Shown here: piece by piece, positions 41,773 to 51,006 of the stretch
Numbering within the stretch: the stretch's first letter is position 1
How the letters are laid out: each line of letters starts with the position of its first letter
Assembly (NCBI RefSeq): GCF_030412265.1
Contig: NZ_JAUHLN010000001.1
Coordinates: 496,001-560,000, forward strand
Source: Fictibacillus terranigra
GTDB taxonomy: Bacteria; Bacillota; Bacilli; Bacillales; Fictibacillaceae
Reading direction: 5' to 3'
Length of the DNA: 64,000 nt
Program-made: the position numbers and the translations under genes
The notes under the pieces: generated by a model
Database searches by the model: none
What the model was told of the DNA's origin: nothing
The model's input: only the letters and a program-made list of their open reading frames with translations

Positions 41773-43380
41773 ATGAAAAAGATAGTATTTACACTTGTAT
41801 TGGCTGTCCTTGTCGGCTTGTCAGGTTTCAGCTTCACACCTTCTGCTTCGGCAGCCAGCTACGTCAACCCGATTCAGACCTATACATACTCAGAAATGAC
41901 AGCGGATATGAAGGAACTGGCGAAAGCCTATCCTGGTCTTGTCCAATACCGTATACTCGGCAAAACAAAGTACGGTCGAACCATCTATGCGATCAAGCTC
42001 GGAAAAGGAGATGCCACAGTATTCTACAACGCCTCTCACCACGCCCGAGAATGGATCACGACGAACATCGCCATGGAAATGGTCGATGCCTATGCAGATG
42101 CCTACAAGAGAAATACAACCTACCAAGGCTATAACGTTCGTAATCTACTGAATGATGTATCCATTTGGATCGTCCCGATGGTCAATCCTGATGGAGTGAC
42201 GCTACAGCAATCCGGGCTAAAGGAATTTCCGAAATCTGCACACAGCGGCCTCATTAAAATGAACAAAGGGAGCACGAACTTTAAACGCTGGAAATCAAAC
42301 GCGCAGGGGATCGACCTGAACCGGCAATATCCATCCGGCTGGGCTGAAATTCCGCGAAGTGAAGCGCCAAGCCCTTCCTATCAAATGTATAAAGGAACTA
42401 AGCCTCTTGAGGCACCGGAAGCGAAGCTTCTTTACAACTTCACTTCCTACGTCAATCCGGAAGCGACTATTTCTTATCACACGTCAGGACGTGTCCTTTA
42501 CTGGCATTACCTGAACAAAAAAGAAAACTACAACCGTGACTATGCGATGGCCAAAGCTTTCGCATCGATGACCAAATACACACTCGTCAAACCAAATAAC
42601 GATAAGAAGGGCGGAGGCTATAAGGACTGGTTCATTACCCAATACGGCCGACCAGGCTTCACACCTGAACTGAGCTATCATGTCGGAGCGACCAACCCTC
42701 CGGTTTCAGTCATCAATGAGGAGTGGAACCGTAACCGAAAAGCCGCTCTTTACGTAGCAAACGAAGGAAAGAAGCTGTGGGAGAAGAAATTCACGAAAAC
42801 AAACACAGTGATCACAACCTTTGCTCCGTTTAACCTGTACGACCGCCCGAGTTCCACGTATAAAACGAGCACGAAGCTGAAAGCACAGAAATTAACGGCG
42901 ATCGGAACGAAAGGAAGCTATTTCAGGATCAACACGAAGGATTACGGGAAAAAGTGGATCATTAAAGATAACTATGTTACAGGCACGGTCACTGATTTTC
43001 ATACCAAGCCAAAAACCTTCCTTGTAAAAGAAGCAACACCGCTTTACTATTCACCGATCGCATCCAAGAAAACGACAAGCAAGCTCTATCCGGGTGAGGT
43101 TCAGGCCATTAAATCATACGGCAGCTATTATGCCGTGAAGACGAAGTTCAATTACGACCTTTGGATCAAGAAGGACAGCAATACGGTAGATTTCAATCCG
43201 GCAGCAGCCAACGAACAGCTGGCGCTGAAAGCTGCAACACCGCTGTATTCATTGCCGCTTGAGGCCAAGAAAACAGCAGCAGCCCTTAAGCCGCAAACCG
43301 TAAAGGTAACAAAAAAGTGGAGCAACTGGCTCTATGTTGAAGGTGCAGAAGGAAAAGGCTGGATAAAACAGATACAATAG
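41773..43380 (+). CDS. Secreted M14 zinc carboxypeptidase with SH3-like repeats
   Basis: 535 residues. Signal peptide to about residue 27 (PSASA). M14 catalytic domain: NASHHAREWITTNIAMEM (zinc His and Glu), VNPDGVTL, second zinc His in ISYHTSGRVLYW, and the catalytic Glu in FTPELSYHVG. After residue ~345 come three SH3/GW-like repeats (FAPFNLYDRPSS, ATPLYYSPIASK, ATPLYSLPLEAK), which probably hold the enzyme on the cell wall. Likely removes C-terminal residues from peptides or muropeptides. Confidence 0.92.
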   Translation: MKKIVFTLVLAVLVGLSGFSFTPSASAASYVNPIQTYTYSEMTADMKELAKAYPGLVQYRILGKTKYGRTIYAIKLGKGDATVFYNASHHAREWITTNIAMEMVDAYADAYKRNTTYQGYNVRNLLNDVSIWIVPMVNPDGVTLQQSGLKEFPKSAHSGLIKMNKGSTNFKRWKSNAQGIDLNRQYPSGWAEIPRSEAPSPSYQMYKGTKPLEAPEAKLLYNFTSYVNPEATISYHTSGRVLYWHYLNKKENYNRDYAMAKAFASMTKYTLVKPNNDKKGGGYKDWFITQYGRPGFTPELSYHVGATNPPVSVINEEWNRNRKAALYVANEGKKLWEKKFTKTNTVITTFAPFNLYDRPSSTYKTSTKLKAQKLTAIGTKGSYFRINTKDYGKKWIIKDNYVTGTVTDFHTKPKTFLVKEATPLYYSPIASKKTTSKLYPGEVQAIKSYGSYYAVKTKFNYDLWIKKDSNTVDFNPAAANEQLALKAATPLYSLPLEAKKTAAALKPQTVKVTKKWSNWLYVEGAEGKGWIKQIQ

Positions 43381-43395
43381 TATCAGGAAGAAATG

Positions 43396-43424
43396 AGGAC
43401 TGCCAAATGGCAGTCCTTTTTTAA
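43396..43424 (+). terminator. Terminator of the M14 carboxypeptidase gene
   Basis: GGACTGCC / GGCAGTCC stem followed by six Ts. Confidence 0.92.
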
Positions 43425-43850
43425 TTGTTCGGCATGGGGACAAAAAAGAATAATATTTTGTAAGAAAACTATTAATATCTGACAAAAAGTGTCGATAATA
43501 CTTTTGTAGCAAGTGAAGATGAGAAAATAGGAGCGGACTTAATGCACTACTAATATTGTAATTTATTACAGTTGTTAGTTATAAATTCATATTAAGTTTA
43601 CAAATGATACTAGATTTTTATCAGAATTTGCTATATCATATGAAATGTATTACAAGTTTGGAAGATTATTCCTATTTAGGTATAACTAAATACCTAAAGG
43701 GTGTCTCTTTCGACAAAGGCTTTTGGTTTTAAAAATTAATTAGAGCTGGCAATAGGTATATAGTTACATAGCTTCCTTGTCCGGGAAGATTTTTGCTCTC
43801 TGATTAATTTTTATAAAATAATTGTGATTTAGGAAGGGGAATTTCAGGTA
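43425..43850 (+). promoter_or_regulatory. Long upstream region of the SbsC-like surface protein gene
   Basis: AT-rich, gene-free. Contains the inverted repeat TTTAGGTAT (43675-43683)/ATACCTAAA (43690-43698). Long untranslated leaders are common for highly expressed S-layer genes, and the distance fits. Promoter elements could not be fixed by eye. Confidence 0.45.
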
Positions 43851-46724
43851 ATGGACAAAAAGAAAGCTCTTAAGATCGCGACAGCAACGACTGTTGCAGC
43901 AAGCGCATTCGTTTCTGTAGCACCGGCAACATCCGCTGCTTCTACAACTACAGCATCTAAAGCAGTAACAAAAGCAGAGGCAGATGCTAAGAAAGTAAAA
44001 GATCTTTACAATGCCAAAAAACTTAGCTTCAAAAAGATCTCTTACAAAACAGCTACGGCTTCATACAACAAAGCGGTAGCAGAAGTTAAAAAGCTTAGCA
44101 AAGGCAAAACAAAAACGGCTCTAGAGAACCGTTTGAAATCAGTGAAAAGCATCCACACTTATGCTGCTAACTATAACAAAGCAGTCGATCTTGGTGCTGC
44201 TCTAGCAACTGCTACTAGCAACGTGAACGCAGAGCTCAAAAAAGCTTCTTTCGATCTTGCAGGAGCTAAAAAAGATCAAGCTGCTCTTAAAACAGCGACA
44301 ACGAACTTCACTAAGCAGGTAGCAAAAGGTACTGTTTACGGTGAAAGCCCGCGCGCTCAATTCAACGCTAAATACCTAACTCCAGCTAAAACTGCTGCAA
44401 CTGCAGTAGACAAAAAGATCAAAGCTGTTGAAGCTGAACTTAACGATGTTAAAATCGCAACTGCTGACGCAGTAGCTCTTGAGTCTGCAGTTAAAGGCCT
44501 TAAAGACGAAGCTTCTGTAGCAACTGCAGAAAAACTTCTTACAGCTGCTAAAGCTTCTTTCGCAAAGGTTGACACTGCATCTGCAAAATCCAGCCTTTCT
44601 AAGCGCATCGCTGCTGCAGAAAAAACACTTGGCGATTTCAAAACCGAGTGGAACGAAGTTAAAACAGCTACAGCTGACGTTGTAAAACTTGAAGAAGCTG
44701 TAAAAGTTCTTAAAGACGAAGCTTCTGTAAAAGCTGCTGAAGAACTTCTCGATGCTGCTAAAGCTTCTTACGCTAAAGTTGACACTGAGTCTGCAAAAGC
44801 TGATCTTGGAAAACGCATCGAAGACGCTGGAAAAGCAATCGAAGCTAAAAAAGCTGAACTTGCAGTTCCTAAGGTTGAGTCTGTAAGTGCGGTTAACGCT
44901 AAAACAATCACTGTAACATTCAGCAAAGCTCTTGATGCTAAAACTTTAAAAGCTAACAACACAGACGTAATTACTGTAGCTGCTGGTGATAATGCCCATG
45001 ATGCTGGTACAATCACTCAAGAACTTAGTGCTGACGGCAAAACACTTACTCTTAAAGCTGCTAACTACTTTAAAGGTGAGTATACAGTAAAAGTTCCTTT
45101 TGAAATTGTAAAAGCTGTAAGTGGTCAATTTGTTAGCCCAGTAAACCAAAAGGTAACAGTTAGTGACACTGCTGCTCCAGTTCTTTCTTCTGCTAAAGCT
45201 ACAGTTAAGGACACAAAAGATGGAATTAAATCTGTTACCTTAACTTTTAACGAAGATGTTTCTTCTATTGACACTGTGAAAATTGGTAACCAAAACTACA
45301 CACCTGTAATTGTTGGGAACACAGCTACAATTAATATAGACCTTGATGCAACTAAAGCGTACGATTTAACAGTTGTAAATGCTACTGATGCAGCTGGCAA
45401 CATGAAAGATGTTCAATCAGCTCCTGTTACAGTTTCTGTAGACAATGTTGCACCATCTATCACAAGTGTAGTACCAGCAGGTGAAAATAAAGTTAAAGTA
45501 ACATTAGATAAAGAATTAAAAAATAATTCATTAGTTATATCTGCTAAAGTTGGAACGTTTACTACTAATATTTTCTCAAGCGCAGTAGTTAATCCTGAAA
45601 ATAAAAAAGAGTACACTGTTACATTGAACAGCAGCTACCTATTCAAAAATGGAAGCACTGACACAGTAACATTAACAGTAGCTAAAGATGCGCTTCAAGA
45701 TTCTTTAGGCAATTCAAATGCAACTGAAATTACAAAGTCTGTTACCCTTGCTAAAGATACAACTGCTCCAGCTGTATCAAACGTAGCAACTACAGTAGTT
45801 AATGGTAAAGTAACTGCATTTGAATTAACATTTAACGAAGAAGTAACTTCCCTAGACGCTTCTAAAGTTTATGTGGTGAATTCTAAGGGTGAAATCATGT
45901 CCCTGGCTAATGTAGCTACTCCATTAGTAAAAGTTGACGATAACAAAAAAGTTGTGTTTACTCTTGCAAATGGTTTAACTGCGGATAAGTACAGCTTCGA
46001 TTTATCAGAAGGATTCGTAACTGACAAGTCTCTTGCAGCTAATAAAAACACTAAATACTCATTTATGGTTGATGTAACAGAAGCTGGAAAGCCAGTTGAA
46101 ACAACGTTTACTATTGCAGATGTAACTGAAGCGGACAATATTCTTACTGTAGATTTTGGAGCAAAAGTAAAAGCAACTGGAACTGGTTCTGCATTAAATC
46201 CAGCATCTTACCAAGTTAATGGAGTCACTTTACCTTCAGATACAAAAATTGAATTTGCTCAGGATAGCAATGGAGTAGTTCAATCGAAAGTGGTAATCAC
46301 TCTTCCTGGAGGATTTGTAAAAACTAGTGATACTAAAGCTGTATTCCGTGTTACTGGAGTACAAACATTAGACAACAAAGTTAGCAATCCTTTCATTAAA
46401 ACTATTGATATTGAAGACAACACTGCTCCAGAAGCAAAATCAATTGTAGCTACAGATCTTGATGAAATTACTGTAACTTATTCAGAAGCTCTTTCTGCAC
46501 TTGCGTTAGGTTCTGATGTTGCAGATGAAGTAAAACTTTATGACAGCAAAGGTGCTTCCGTGGCAATTGAAGGAGCAACAGTTTCGGCAGAAGGAAAACT
46601 TGTCCTTACTGTGGCTGATTCTTCTGCTGTAACAAAATTAACAACAGTGGAGACAAAAGAAACTGCTGACATTAAAGACCTTGCAGGAATTATTCAAAAA
46701 GCAGGTTTAACTGTTAATAAATAA
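43851..46724 (+). CDS. SbsC-like S-layer/surface protein with Ig-like domains
   Basis: 957 residues. Signal peptide (KALKIATATTVAASAFVSVA, cleavage near SAAS). Residues ~40-335 are helical and Lys/Ala-rich, like the wall-polymer-binding N-terminus of SbsC; they include a 70-residue tandem duplication (196-265 and 266-335). From ~338 (PKVESVSAVNAKTITVTFSKAL) follow about six Big/SbsA-type Ig-like domains, linked by phrases such as DNVAPSITSV and DTTAPAVSNV. No SLH or LPXTG motif. Codon choice (GCT, GTA, AAA) is strongly biased compared with neighbours, suggesting very high expression. Probably the main S-layer protein or a large surface protein. Confidence 0.82.
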   Translation: MDKKKALKIATATTVAASAFVSVAPATSAASTTTASKAVTKAEADAKKVKDLYNAKKLSFKKISYKTATASYNKAVAEVKKLSKGKTKTALENRLKSVKSIHTYAANYNKAVDLGAALATATSNVNAELKKASFDLAGAKKDQAALKTATTNFTKQVAKGTVYGESPRAQFNAKYLTPAKTAATAVDKKIKAVEAELNDVKIATADAVALESAVKGLKDEASVATAEKLLTAAKASFAKVDTASAKSSLSKRIAAAEKTLGDFKTEWNEVKTATADVVKLEEAVKVLKDEASVKAAEELLDAAKASYAKVDTESAKADLGKRIEDAGKAIEAKKAELAVPKVESVSAVNAKTITVTFSKALDAKTLKANNTDVITVAAGDNAHDAGTITQELSADGKTLTLKAANYFKGEYTVKVPFEIVKAVSGQFVSPVNQKVTVSDTAAPVLSSAKATVKDTKDGIKSVTLTFNEDVSSIDTVKIGNQNYTPVIVGNTATINIDLDATKAYDLTVVNATDAAGNMKDVQSAPVTVSVDNVAPSITSVVPAGENKVKVTLDKELKNNSLVISAKVGTFTTNIFSSAVVNPENKKEYTVTLNSSYLFKNGSTDTVTLTVAKDALQDSLGNSNATEITKSVTLAKDTTAPAVSNVATTVVNGKVTAFELTFNEEVTSLDASKVYVVNSKGEIMSLANVATPLVKVDDNKKVVFTLANGLTADKYSFDLSEGFVTDKSLAANKNTKYSFMVDVTEAGKPVETTFTIADVTEADNILTVDFGAKVKATGTGSALNPASYQVNGVTLPSDTKIEFAQDSNGVVQSKVVITLPGGFVKTSDTKAVFRVTGVQTLDNKVSNPFIKTIDIEDNTAPEAKSIVATDLDEITVTYSEALSALALGSDVADEVKLYDSKGASVAIEGATVSAEGKLVLTVADSSAVTKLTTVETKETADIKDLAGIIQKAGLTVNK
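44436..44855 (+). repeat. Tandem 210-bp duplication inside the surface protein gene
   Basis: Two consecutive 210-bp units (44436-44645, 44646-44855). Both encode the pattern VKxATAD...LKDEASV...AAKASxAKVDT...GKRI or SKRI, with clear divergence, so it is not recent. Confidence 0.8.
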
Positions 46725-46784
46725 GTTTTTAATGTGCTGGATTAAGGATTGATAAAATCTTAATTCAGCACCCCTTTCCTGGAG

Positions 46785-46816
46785 AAACCCCAAAGACATA
46801 AGTCTTTGGGATTTCT
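46785..46816 (+). terminator. Terminator of the surface protein gene
   Basis: CCCAAAGAC / GTCTTTGGG stem followed by ATTTCTTCT. Confidence 0.82.
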
Positions 46817-47211
46817 TCTATAGATAGAACCTTGAAGCGATATTTCATACACACGTTTAAGAAATATGTACCGCATTGACTCTATGAAAACGCGTCAGAA
46901 AAAGTACTCCTTACCCATTTATAATATGTATCAATACATACAGCCGCCGAAATACGCTATAGAGTCCTACCTCGTTCTTTCGCAAGACTATGTCTGTACT
47001 ACGTTTTTCAGCGAGTAGCAATTGACCATTGACTCAAAACCGACACAAACCACAAATTCCCAACCCCGACCTGCTGCTGCTTGTCTGCCATACGCTGCAA
47101 AGCCAGAAAGAAGTGTACAATGGCATATTGCGGTTCAAACTAAAAAATAAAGCATTGATACAAAGCGGAATGCAGGAATTGAGGAAGTAGACTAAAATGA
47201 AACAATGAAAA
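46817..47211. other. Gap with possible coding debris
   Basis: No intact gene. A frame ending at about 47190 reads KEVYNGILRFKLKNKALIQSG and resembles protein, but has no start and no family that I recognise. A half-site related to the TTAAAC palindrome lies near 46850. Confidence 0.35.
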
Positions 47212-47242
47212 ACGGACCGTTATGCATGAAAGCGGCCCGATT
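47212..47242 (-). terminator. Probable terminator of the coiled-coil protein gene
   Basis: Minus strand CGGGCCG / CGGTCCG imperfect stem followed by TTTTTC. Confidence 0.5.
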
Positions 47243-47254
47243 TTCATTATTCAC

Positions 47255-48187
47255 TTATTTAATACTGATCTTCCAAGGCCCATTGGCTTGAATTCCAATC
47301 GCATAAACAGAGTCATCCGGTATGCTTTCAACCGTGGAGCCGTGATAATTACCGATCTCGTTAGCCAAAAGAACGGAATCGTTGATCTTAACAATGAAGT
47401 TTTCACTGCCGGAGTGTGAAAGTGTGAATGTTCTGGCACCAGAGTTCATCCGTACAAATCTAACATCGTCGCCATTACCGCTGATTGTTCCCTTTTCCTC
47501 TTTCGGAATATCCTGGCTTCCCTGGATGGTCCATGAACCGCTTGCTTTGACATTAAACATATAATTACCGCCATCTGGAATAGCAACAAAGCGTTTACCG
47601 TGATAGGATCCAATGGTATTGACCAGGAGATCCACCTGGCTTCCATTCTCATCAAGAAGACTGACAATGAAATTTTGCGAACCGGTATATCTCGCTTCAA
47701 AAACGACAAAACCTGGGTCAAGTTTGATCGTTTTAGTTGCTGTGTCTCCATTACCAGATATTTTCATAGCATCAGCTTTACGTTTTGCTATTGCAGCTGC
47801 TTTGGCTTTAGCTGCCGCTTCTGCTTTCTTCTTTGCTTCAGCCTCGGCCTTTGCCTTTTGCTCGGCTTCTGCTTTTGCTTTAGCTTCTTCCTTCGCTTTT
47901 TGTTCAGCCGCTGCTTTCTGTTTAGCCTCGTCTTTAGCTTTAGCTTCTGCTATCTTCGCTTTTTCTTCTTCAGTGTCTTTTTTTACTGCCTTATTATTTG
48001 TACTGGCAGTCTGTGTTGTATCATTTGCACTATCCAGTGAGACTGCTGCTATAAAAACGACCATGCAAACCCCGGCAATTAAAAAATTCTTCTTAGCTTT
48101 TCCATTCTTTTTAACGAGGCCAATAAGAGCCAGGATAACAAAAACGAATAGAGCAATTAAACTTGTAAATCCAAAAAACATCCCCAC
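47255..48187 (-). CDS. Membrane protein with coiled coil and two beta-sandwich repeats
   Basis: 310 residues from GTG at 48187 (AAGGGAGATCG upstream; an ATG at 48181 is possible). Two N-terminal helices (SLIALFVFVILALIGLV, FLIAGVCMVVFIAAVSL), then an ~80-residue Lys/Ala/Glu coiled coil like TolA. The C-terminal half is two copies of a ~75-residue domain: ISGNGDTATKTIKLDPGF...GSQNFIVSL...IGSYHGKRF...IPDGG, and ISGNGDDVRFVRM...GSENFIVKI...IGNYHGSTV...IPDDS. Function unknown; adhesion or envelope sensing is a guess. Confidence 0.75.
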   Translation of the reverse strand: MGMFFGFTSLIALFVFVILALIGLVKKNGKAKKNFLIAGVCMVVFIAAVSLDSANDTTQTASTNNKAVKKDTEEEKAKIAEAKAKDEAKQKAAAEQKAKEEAKAKAEAEQKAKAEAEAKKKAEAAAKAKAAAIAKRKADAMKISGNGDTATKTIKLDPGFVVFEARYTGSQNFIVSLLDENGSQVDLLVNTIGSYHGKRFVAIPDGGNYMFNVKASGSWTIQGSQDIPKEEKGTISGNGDDVRFVRMNSGARTFTLSHSGSENFIVKINDSVLLANEIGNYHGSTVESIPDDSVYAIGIQANGPWKISIK

Positions 48188-48230
48188 TTTGCGATCTCCC
48201 TTTTTACCTTGGTTTTAATTTCACAAGAAA

Positions 48231-48262
48231 AGCTAATCACATGAAAGTGATTAGCTATAGCA
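48231..48262 (-). terminator. Terminator of the 48264 gene
   Basis: AGCTAATCAC / GTGATTAGCT stem; the leftward side reads TTTTCTTG. Confidence 0.7.
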
Positions 48263-48263
48263 T

Positions 48264-48599
48264 TTACGCTCCAACATTCTGTCCTGAGGCAGCAGTCGTA
48301 ATGATTCCCCGACCCTGAAGCTCTGACTGTGTTTGCTCGTCAGCAGGACGGTATCCTTTTTCCAATAAATCTTTAATATTAATTTTGTTATAAATAAAAG
48401 AAAAGATAATTCCAGGAATCCAAGCACCAAATCCAACAGTAAAAATACCGGCAAGCAGTCCAGTAATAAACATAATGGCTGCCCATTTCAGATCACCTCT
48501 GAAAAGAGCGGGAAAGAAACCAAAGAAAAAAGTAGTCCAGCTAAAACCAATCTTTACTTCTTTAACAACCCCTGCTTCATTTTGTAACCTTGCACGCAT
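48264..48599 (-). CDS. Small membrane protein (HrgC/DUF2628-like)
   Basis: 111 residues behind AAGGGGGTG. IGFSWTTFFFGFFPALFRGDLKWA followed by two further hydrophobic stretches (AIMFITGLLAGIFTVGFGAW, IPGIIFSFIYNK) matches small HrgC/DUF2628-type proteins, function unknown. Precedes the coiled-coil protein gene on the same strand, with a terminator between them. Confidence 0.68.
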   Translation of the reverse strand: MRARLQNEAGVVKEVKIGFSWTTFFFGFFPALFRGDLKWAAIMFITGLLAGIFTVGFGAWIPGIIFSFIYNKINIKDLLEKGYRPADEQTQSELQGRGIITTAASGQNVGA

Positions 48600-48956
48600 T
48601 AAAACACCCCCTTTTGACCTATGTAAAAATTACTAATCAATTATACCACTATATTAAAAATTATGAAGTATTTTACATGGAAAATAACTATTTTTATGTT
48701 AAATAACAAGGGCTGGCACTTTTACTGTTTTTGTTCCTTAATCAGACCATATCTATGCAAGTGTGTTGAATAGGCCAATGGTATTAAAATCTATCAATTG
48801 AAAAAATAGATATTTCTATATAAAAATCTGAAAATATGGTATATTTTTTCATGGAAAAACCTAAAAATTAAAAAAAGTCTTACAATGTTTTAACGATTTC
48901 TACAAAAAAATTCTTAACTTTTTTCAGAGGTCAAATTTGTGAGTGGGGTGGCTGTA
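48600..48956. promoter_or_regulatory. Upstream region of the glycan cluster
   Basis: About 350 bases, very AT-rich, gene-free. It is the only large gap before rfbA and should carry the cluster promoter (TATATT-like element near 48840). No operator recognised. Confidence 0.4.
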
Positions 48957-49847
48957 TTGAAAGGAATTATATTAGCAGGCGGTTCAGGCACAAGGTTGTA
49001 TCCGATTACAAAATCGATATCAAAACAATTGGTTCCGATCTATGATAAACCTATGATCTATTATCCGCTGTCTGTATTGATGCTGGCGGGGATTAAAGAG
49101 ATTCTGATCATCTCCACACCGCAGGACATCCGACAGTTTAAGGAACTGCTTTCGGATGGAAGCAGCCTCGGGCTATCCTTGTCGTATGCCGTCCAGGAAG
49201 AGCCGAGGGGGCTTGCAGAGGCCTTCATCATCGGAGAAGAGTTTATTGGCTTCGATAAGGTGGCACTTGTTCTGGGCGACAATATCTTCTATGGACAAGG
49301 GTTCTCGGAGACGCTCTCGCGCGCTGTATCTGTGGATGATGGTGCCGTAGTGTTCGGCTATTATGTAATGAATCCTGAAGACTATGGCGTTGTCGAATTT
49401 GATAGTACCGGTAAAGCAGTGGCGCTGGAGGAAAAGCCTGCGTATCCCCGGTCCAACTATGCGGTTCCAGGCCTTTATTTCTATGATAATGCTGTTGTGG
49501 AAATCGCGAAAAATGTGGAACCGAGTCATCGGGGGGAGCTTGAGATCACCTCCATTAATGAGGAATATTTAAGGCGGGGACAATTAAAGGTGCAGGTGCT
49601 GGGACGCGGAATGGCATGGCTGGATACCGGCACACACAGCAGTCTGCTGAAGGCGAGCAATTTTGTCGAGGCCGTGCAAAACCGCCAGGGGCTTTATATC
49701 GCCTGCATCGAAGAAATCGCATACCGAAAGGGATACATCAATGAACAACAGCTGCTAGCCCTTGCGGAACCTTTGAAAAAGACAGACTACGGACAATATT
49801 TAATCCGCCTGACAGACCAGAGCAGGCATTTGTCAGAAATTCAGTAA
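48957..49847 (+). CDS. rfbA: Glucose-1-phosphate thymidylyltransferase
   Basis: 296 residues from TTG at 48957, 7 bases after GGGGTGG, giving the usual family start [15 protein letters not shown]. Further signatures: [61 protein letters not shown]. Makes dTDP-glucose from dTTP and glucose-1-phosphate, the entry to deoxysugar nucleotides. First gene of the glycan cluster. Confidence 0.95.
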   Translation: MKGIILAGGSGTRLYPITKSISKQLVPIYDKPMIYYPLSVLMLAGIKEILIISTPQDIRQFKELLSDGSSLGLSLSYAVQEEPRGLAEAFIIGEEFIGFDKVALVLGDNIFYGQGFSETLSRAVSVDDGAVVFGYYVMNPEDYGVVEFDSTGKAVALEEKPAYPRSNYAVPGLYFYDNAVVEIAKNVEPSHRGELEITSINEEYLRRGQLKVQVLGRGMAWLDTGTHSSLLKASNFVEAVQNRQGLYIACIEEIAYRKGYINEQQLLALAEPLKKTDYGQYLIRLTDQSRHLSEIQ

Positions 49848-49860
49848 GAGGTGTGAACAG

Positions 49861-50913
49861 ATGAAAACATACTTAGTAACAGGCGGTGCCGGTTTTATCG
49901 GCGCTAACTTTATCCATTACATGCTGAACAAGTATGACAGCATAAAAATCATCAATGTAGATAAATTGACCTATGCGGGAAACCCAGAAAACGTTAAAGA
50001 GTTTGATAGTCATGCAAACTATCATTTCATTCAGGCTGACATCTGTGACAAGAGCCTGGAGGATGTGTTTAACCAATATGATATTGATTATGTAGTGAAT
50101 TTTGCCGCAGAGTCCCACGTGGACCGAAGCATTGAAGATCCGGAAGTTTTTGTGAAAACAAACGTCCTCGGTACATTGAACCTGCTGAATCTGGCGAAGA
50201 AAAGCTGGTCTTTTGGGGAGGATCTCTATAAAGAGGGCAAAAAGTTTCTTCACGTGTCTACCGATGAGGTGTACGGTTCGCTGGGAGAGACAGGATTCTT
50301 TGAAGAAAGCACGCCGATCGATCCGCACAGTCCGTATTCTTCGAGCAAGGCTTCGTCTGATCTTATGGTGAAGGCTTATTTTGACACATATAAAATGCCT
50401 GTCAACATTACACGCTGCTCCAACAACTATGGGCCGTATCAGTTTCCGGAGAAGCTGATTCCGCTCATCATCACTAACTGCCTGAACGGAAGGGAGCTTC
50501 CTTTATACGGGGATGGATTGAACATCCGTGACTGGCTGTATGTTGAGGATCATTGCAAGGCGGTCGACATGGTCATCAACAGCGGAAAGCCGGGGGAGGT
50601 ATACAACATCGGAGGGCATAACGAGCGCACCAACATCGACATTATGAAGACGATCATCGGATACCTTCAGACCCGGGTGGATGCGAATATTTCTGAACAG
50701 ATGATCACGTATGTGACCGACCGCAAAGGCCATGACCGCCGGTACGGCATCAACCCGGAGAAGATTAAACAGGAGCTGGGCTGGGAGCCGGATACGAAAT
50801 TTGACGACGGCATCGTTAAAACCATCGAATGGTACTTGAACAACAAGGACTGGATCAAGAACATCCAAGACGGCAGCTATCAGACACAAGCCTATGTGAA
50901 CGCGCAGAAATAA
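49861..50913 (+). CDS. rfbB: dTDP-glucose 4,6-dehydratase
   Basis: 350-residue extended SDR behind AAGAGGTG. NAD-binding TGGAGFIGANFIHYML, catalytic region VSTDEVYGSLG with SPYSSSKASSD (Tyr-X3-Lys: YSSSK), TRCSNNYGPYQFPEKLIP and VTDRKGHDRRYGIN. Forms dTDP-4-keto-6-deoxyglucose, which the downstream aminotransferase can aminate. rfbC and rfbD are not in the cluster, so rhamnose is not the product made here. Confidence 0.96.
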   Translation: MKTYLVTGGAGFIGANFIHYMLNKYDSIKIINVDKLTYAGNPENVKEFDSHANYHFIQADICDKSLEDVFNQYDIDYVVNFAAESHVDRSIEDPEVFVKTNVLGTLNLLNLAKKSWSFGEDLYKEGKKFLHVSTDEVYGSLGETGFFEESTPIDPHSPYSSSKASSDLMVKAYFDTYKMPVNITRCSNNYGPYQFPEKLIPLIITNCLNGRELPLYGDGLNIRDWLYVEDHCKAVDMVINSGKPGEVYNIGGHNERTNIDIMKTIIGYLQTRVDANISEQMITYVTDRKGHDRRYGINPEKIKQELGWEPDTKFDDGIVKTIEWYLNNKDWIKNIQDGSYQTQAYVNAQK

Positions 50914-51006
50914 AAAGAGGAAGGGGGTATTCTGTGTCTGCAGAATAGCTCCTTCTCATATATCGCCGTCTTAATGATCCGAAACGGTATAGGGGAGGAA
51001 GAACGA

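Noticed and set aside
44436-44855. Possible recent mobile insertion in the surface protein gene
   Set aside because: The two units are in frame, diverged and of the same composition as the rest of the gene; ordinary internal duplication.
47600-48218. Two long plus-strand open frames opposite the coiled-coil protein
   Set aside because: They are Phe/Ala/Ser-rich translations of the antisense of a Lys/Ala/Glu coiled coil; low-complexity shadows.
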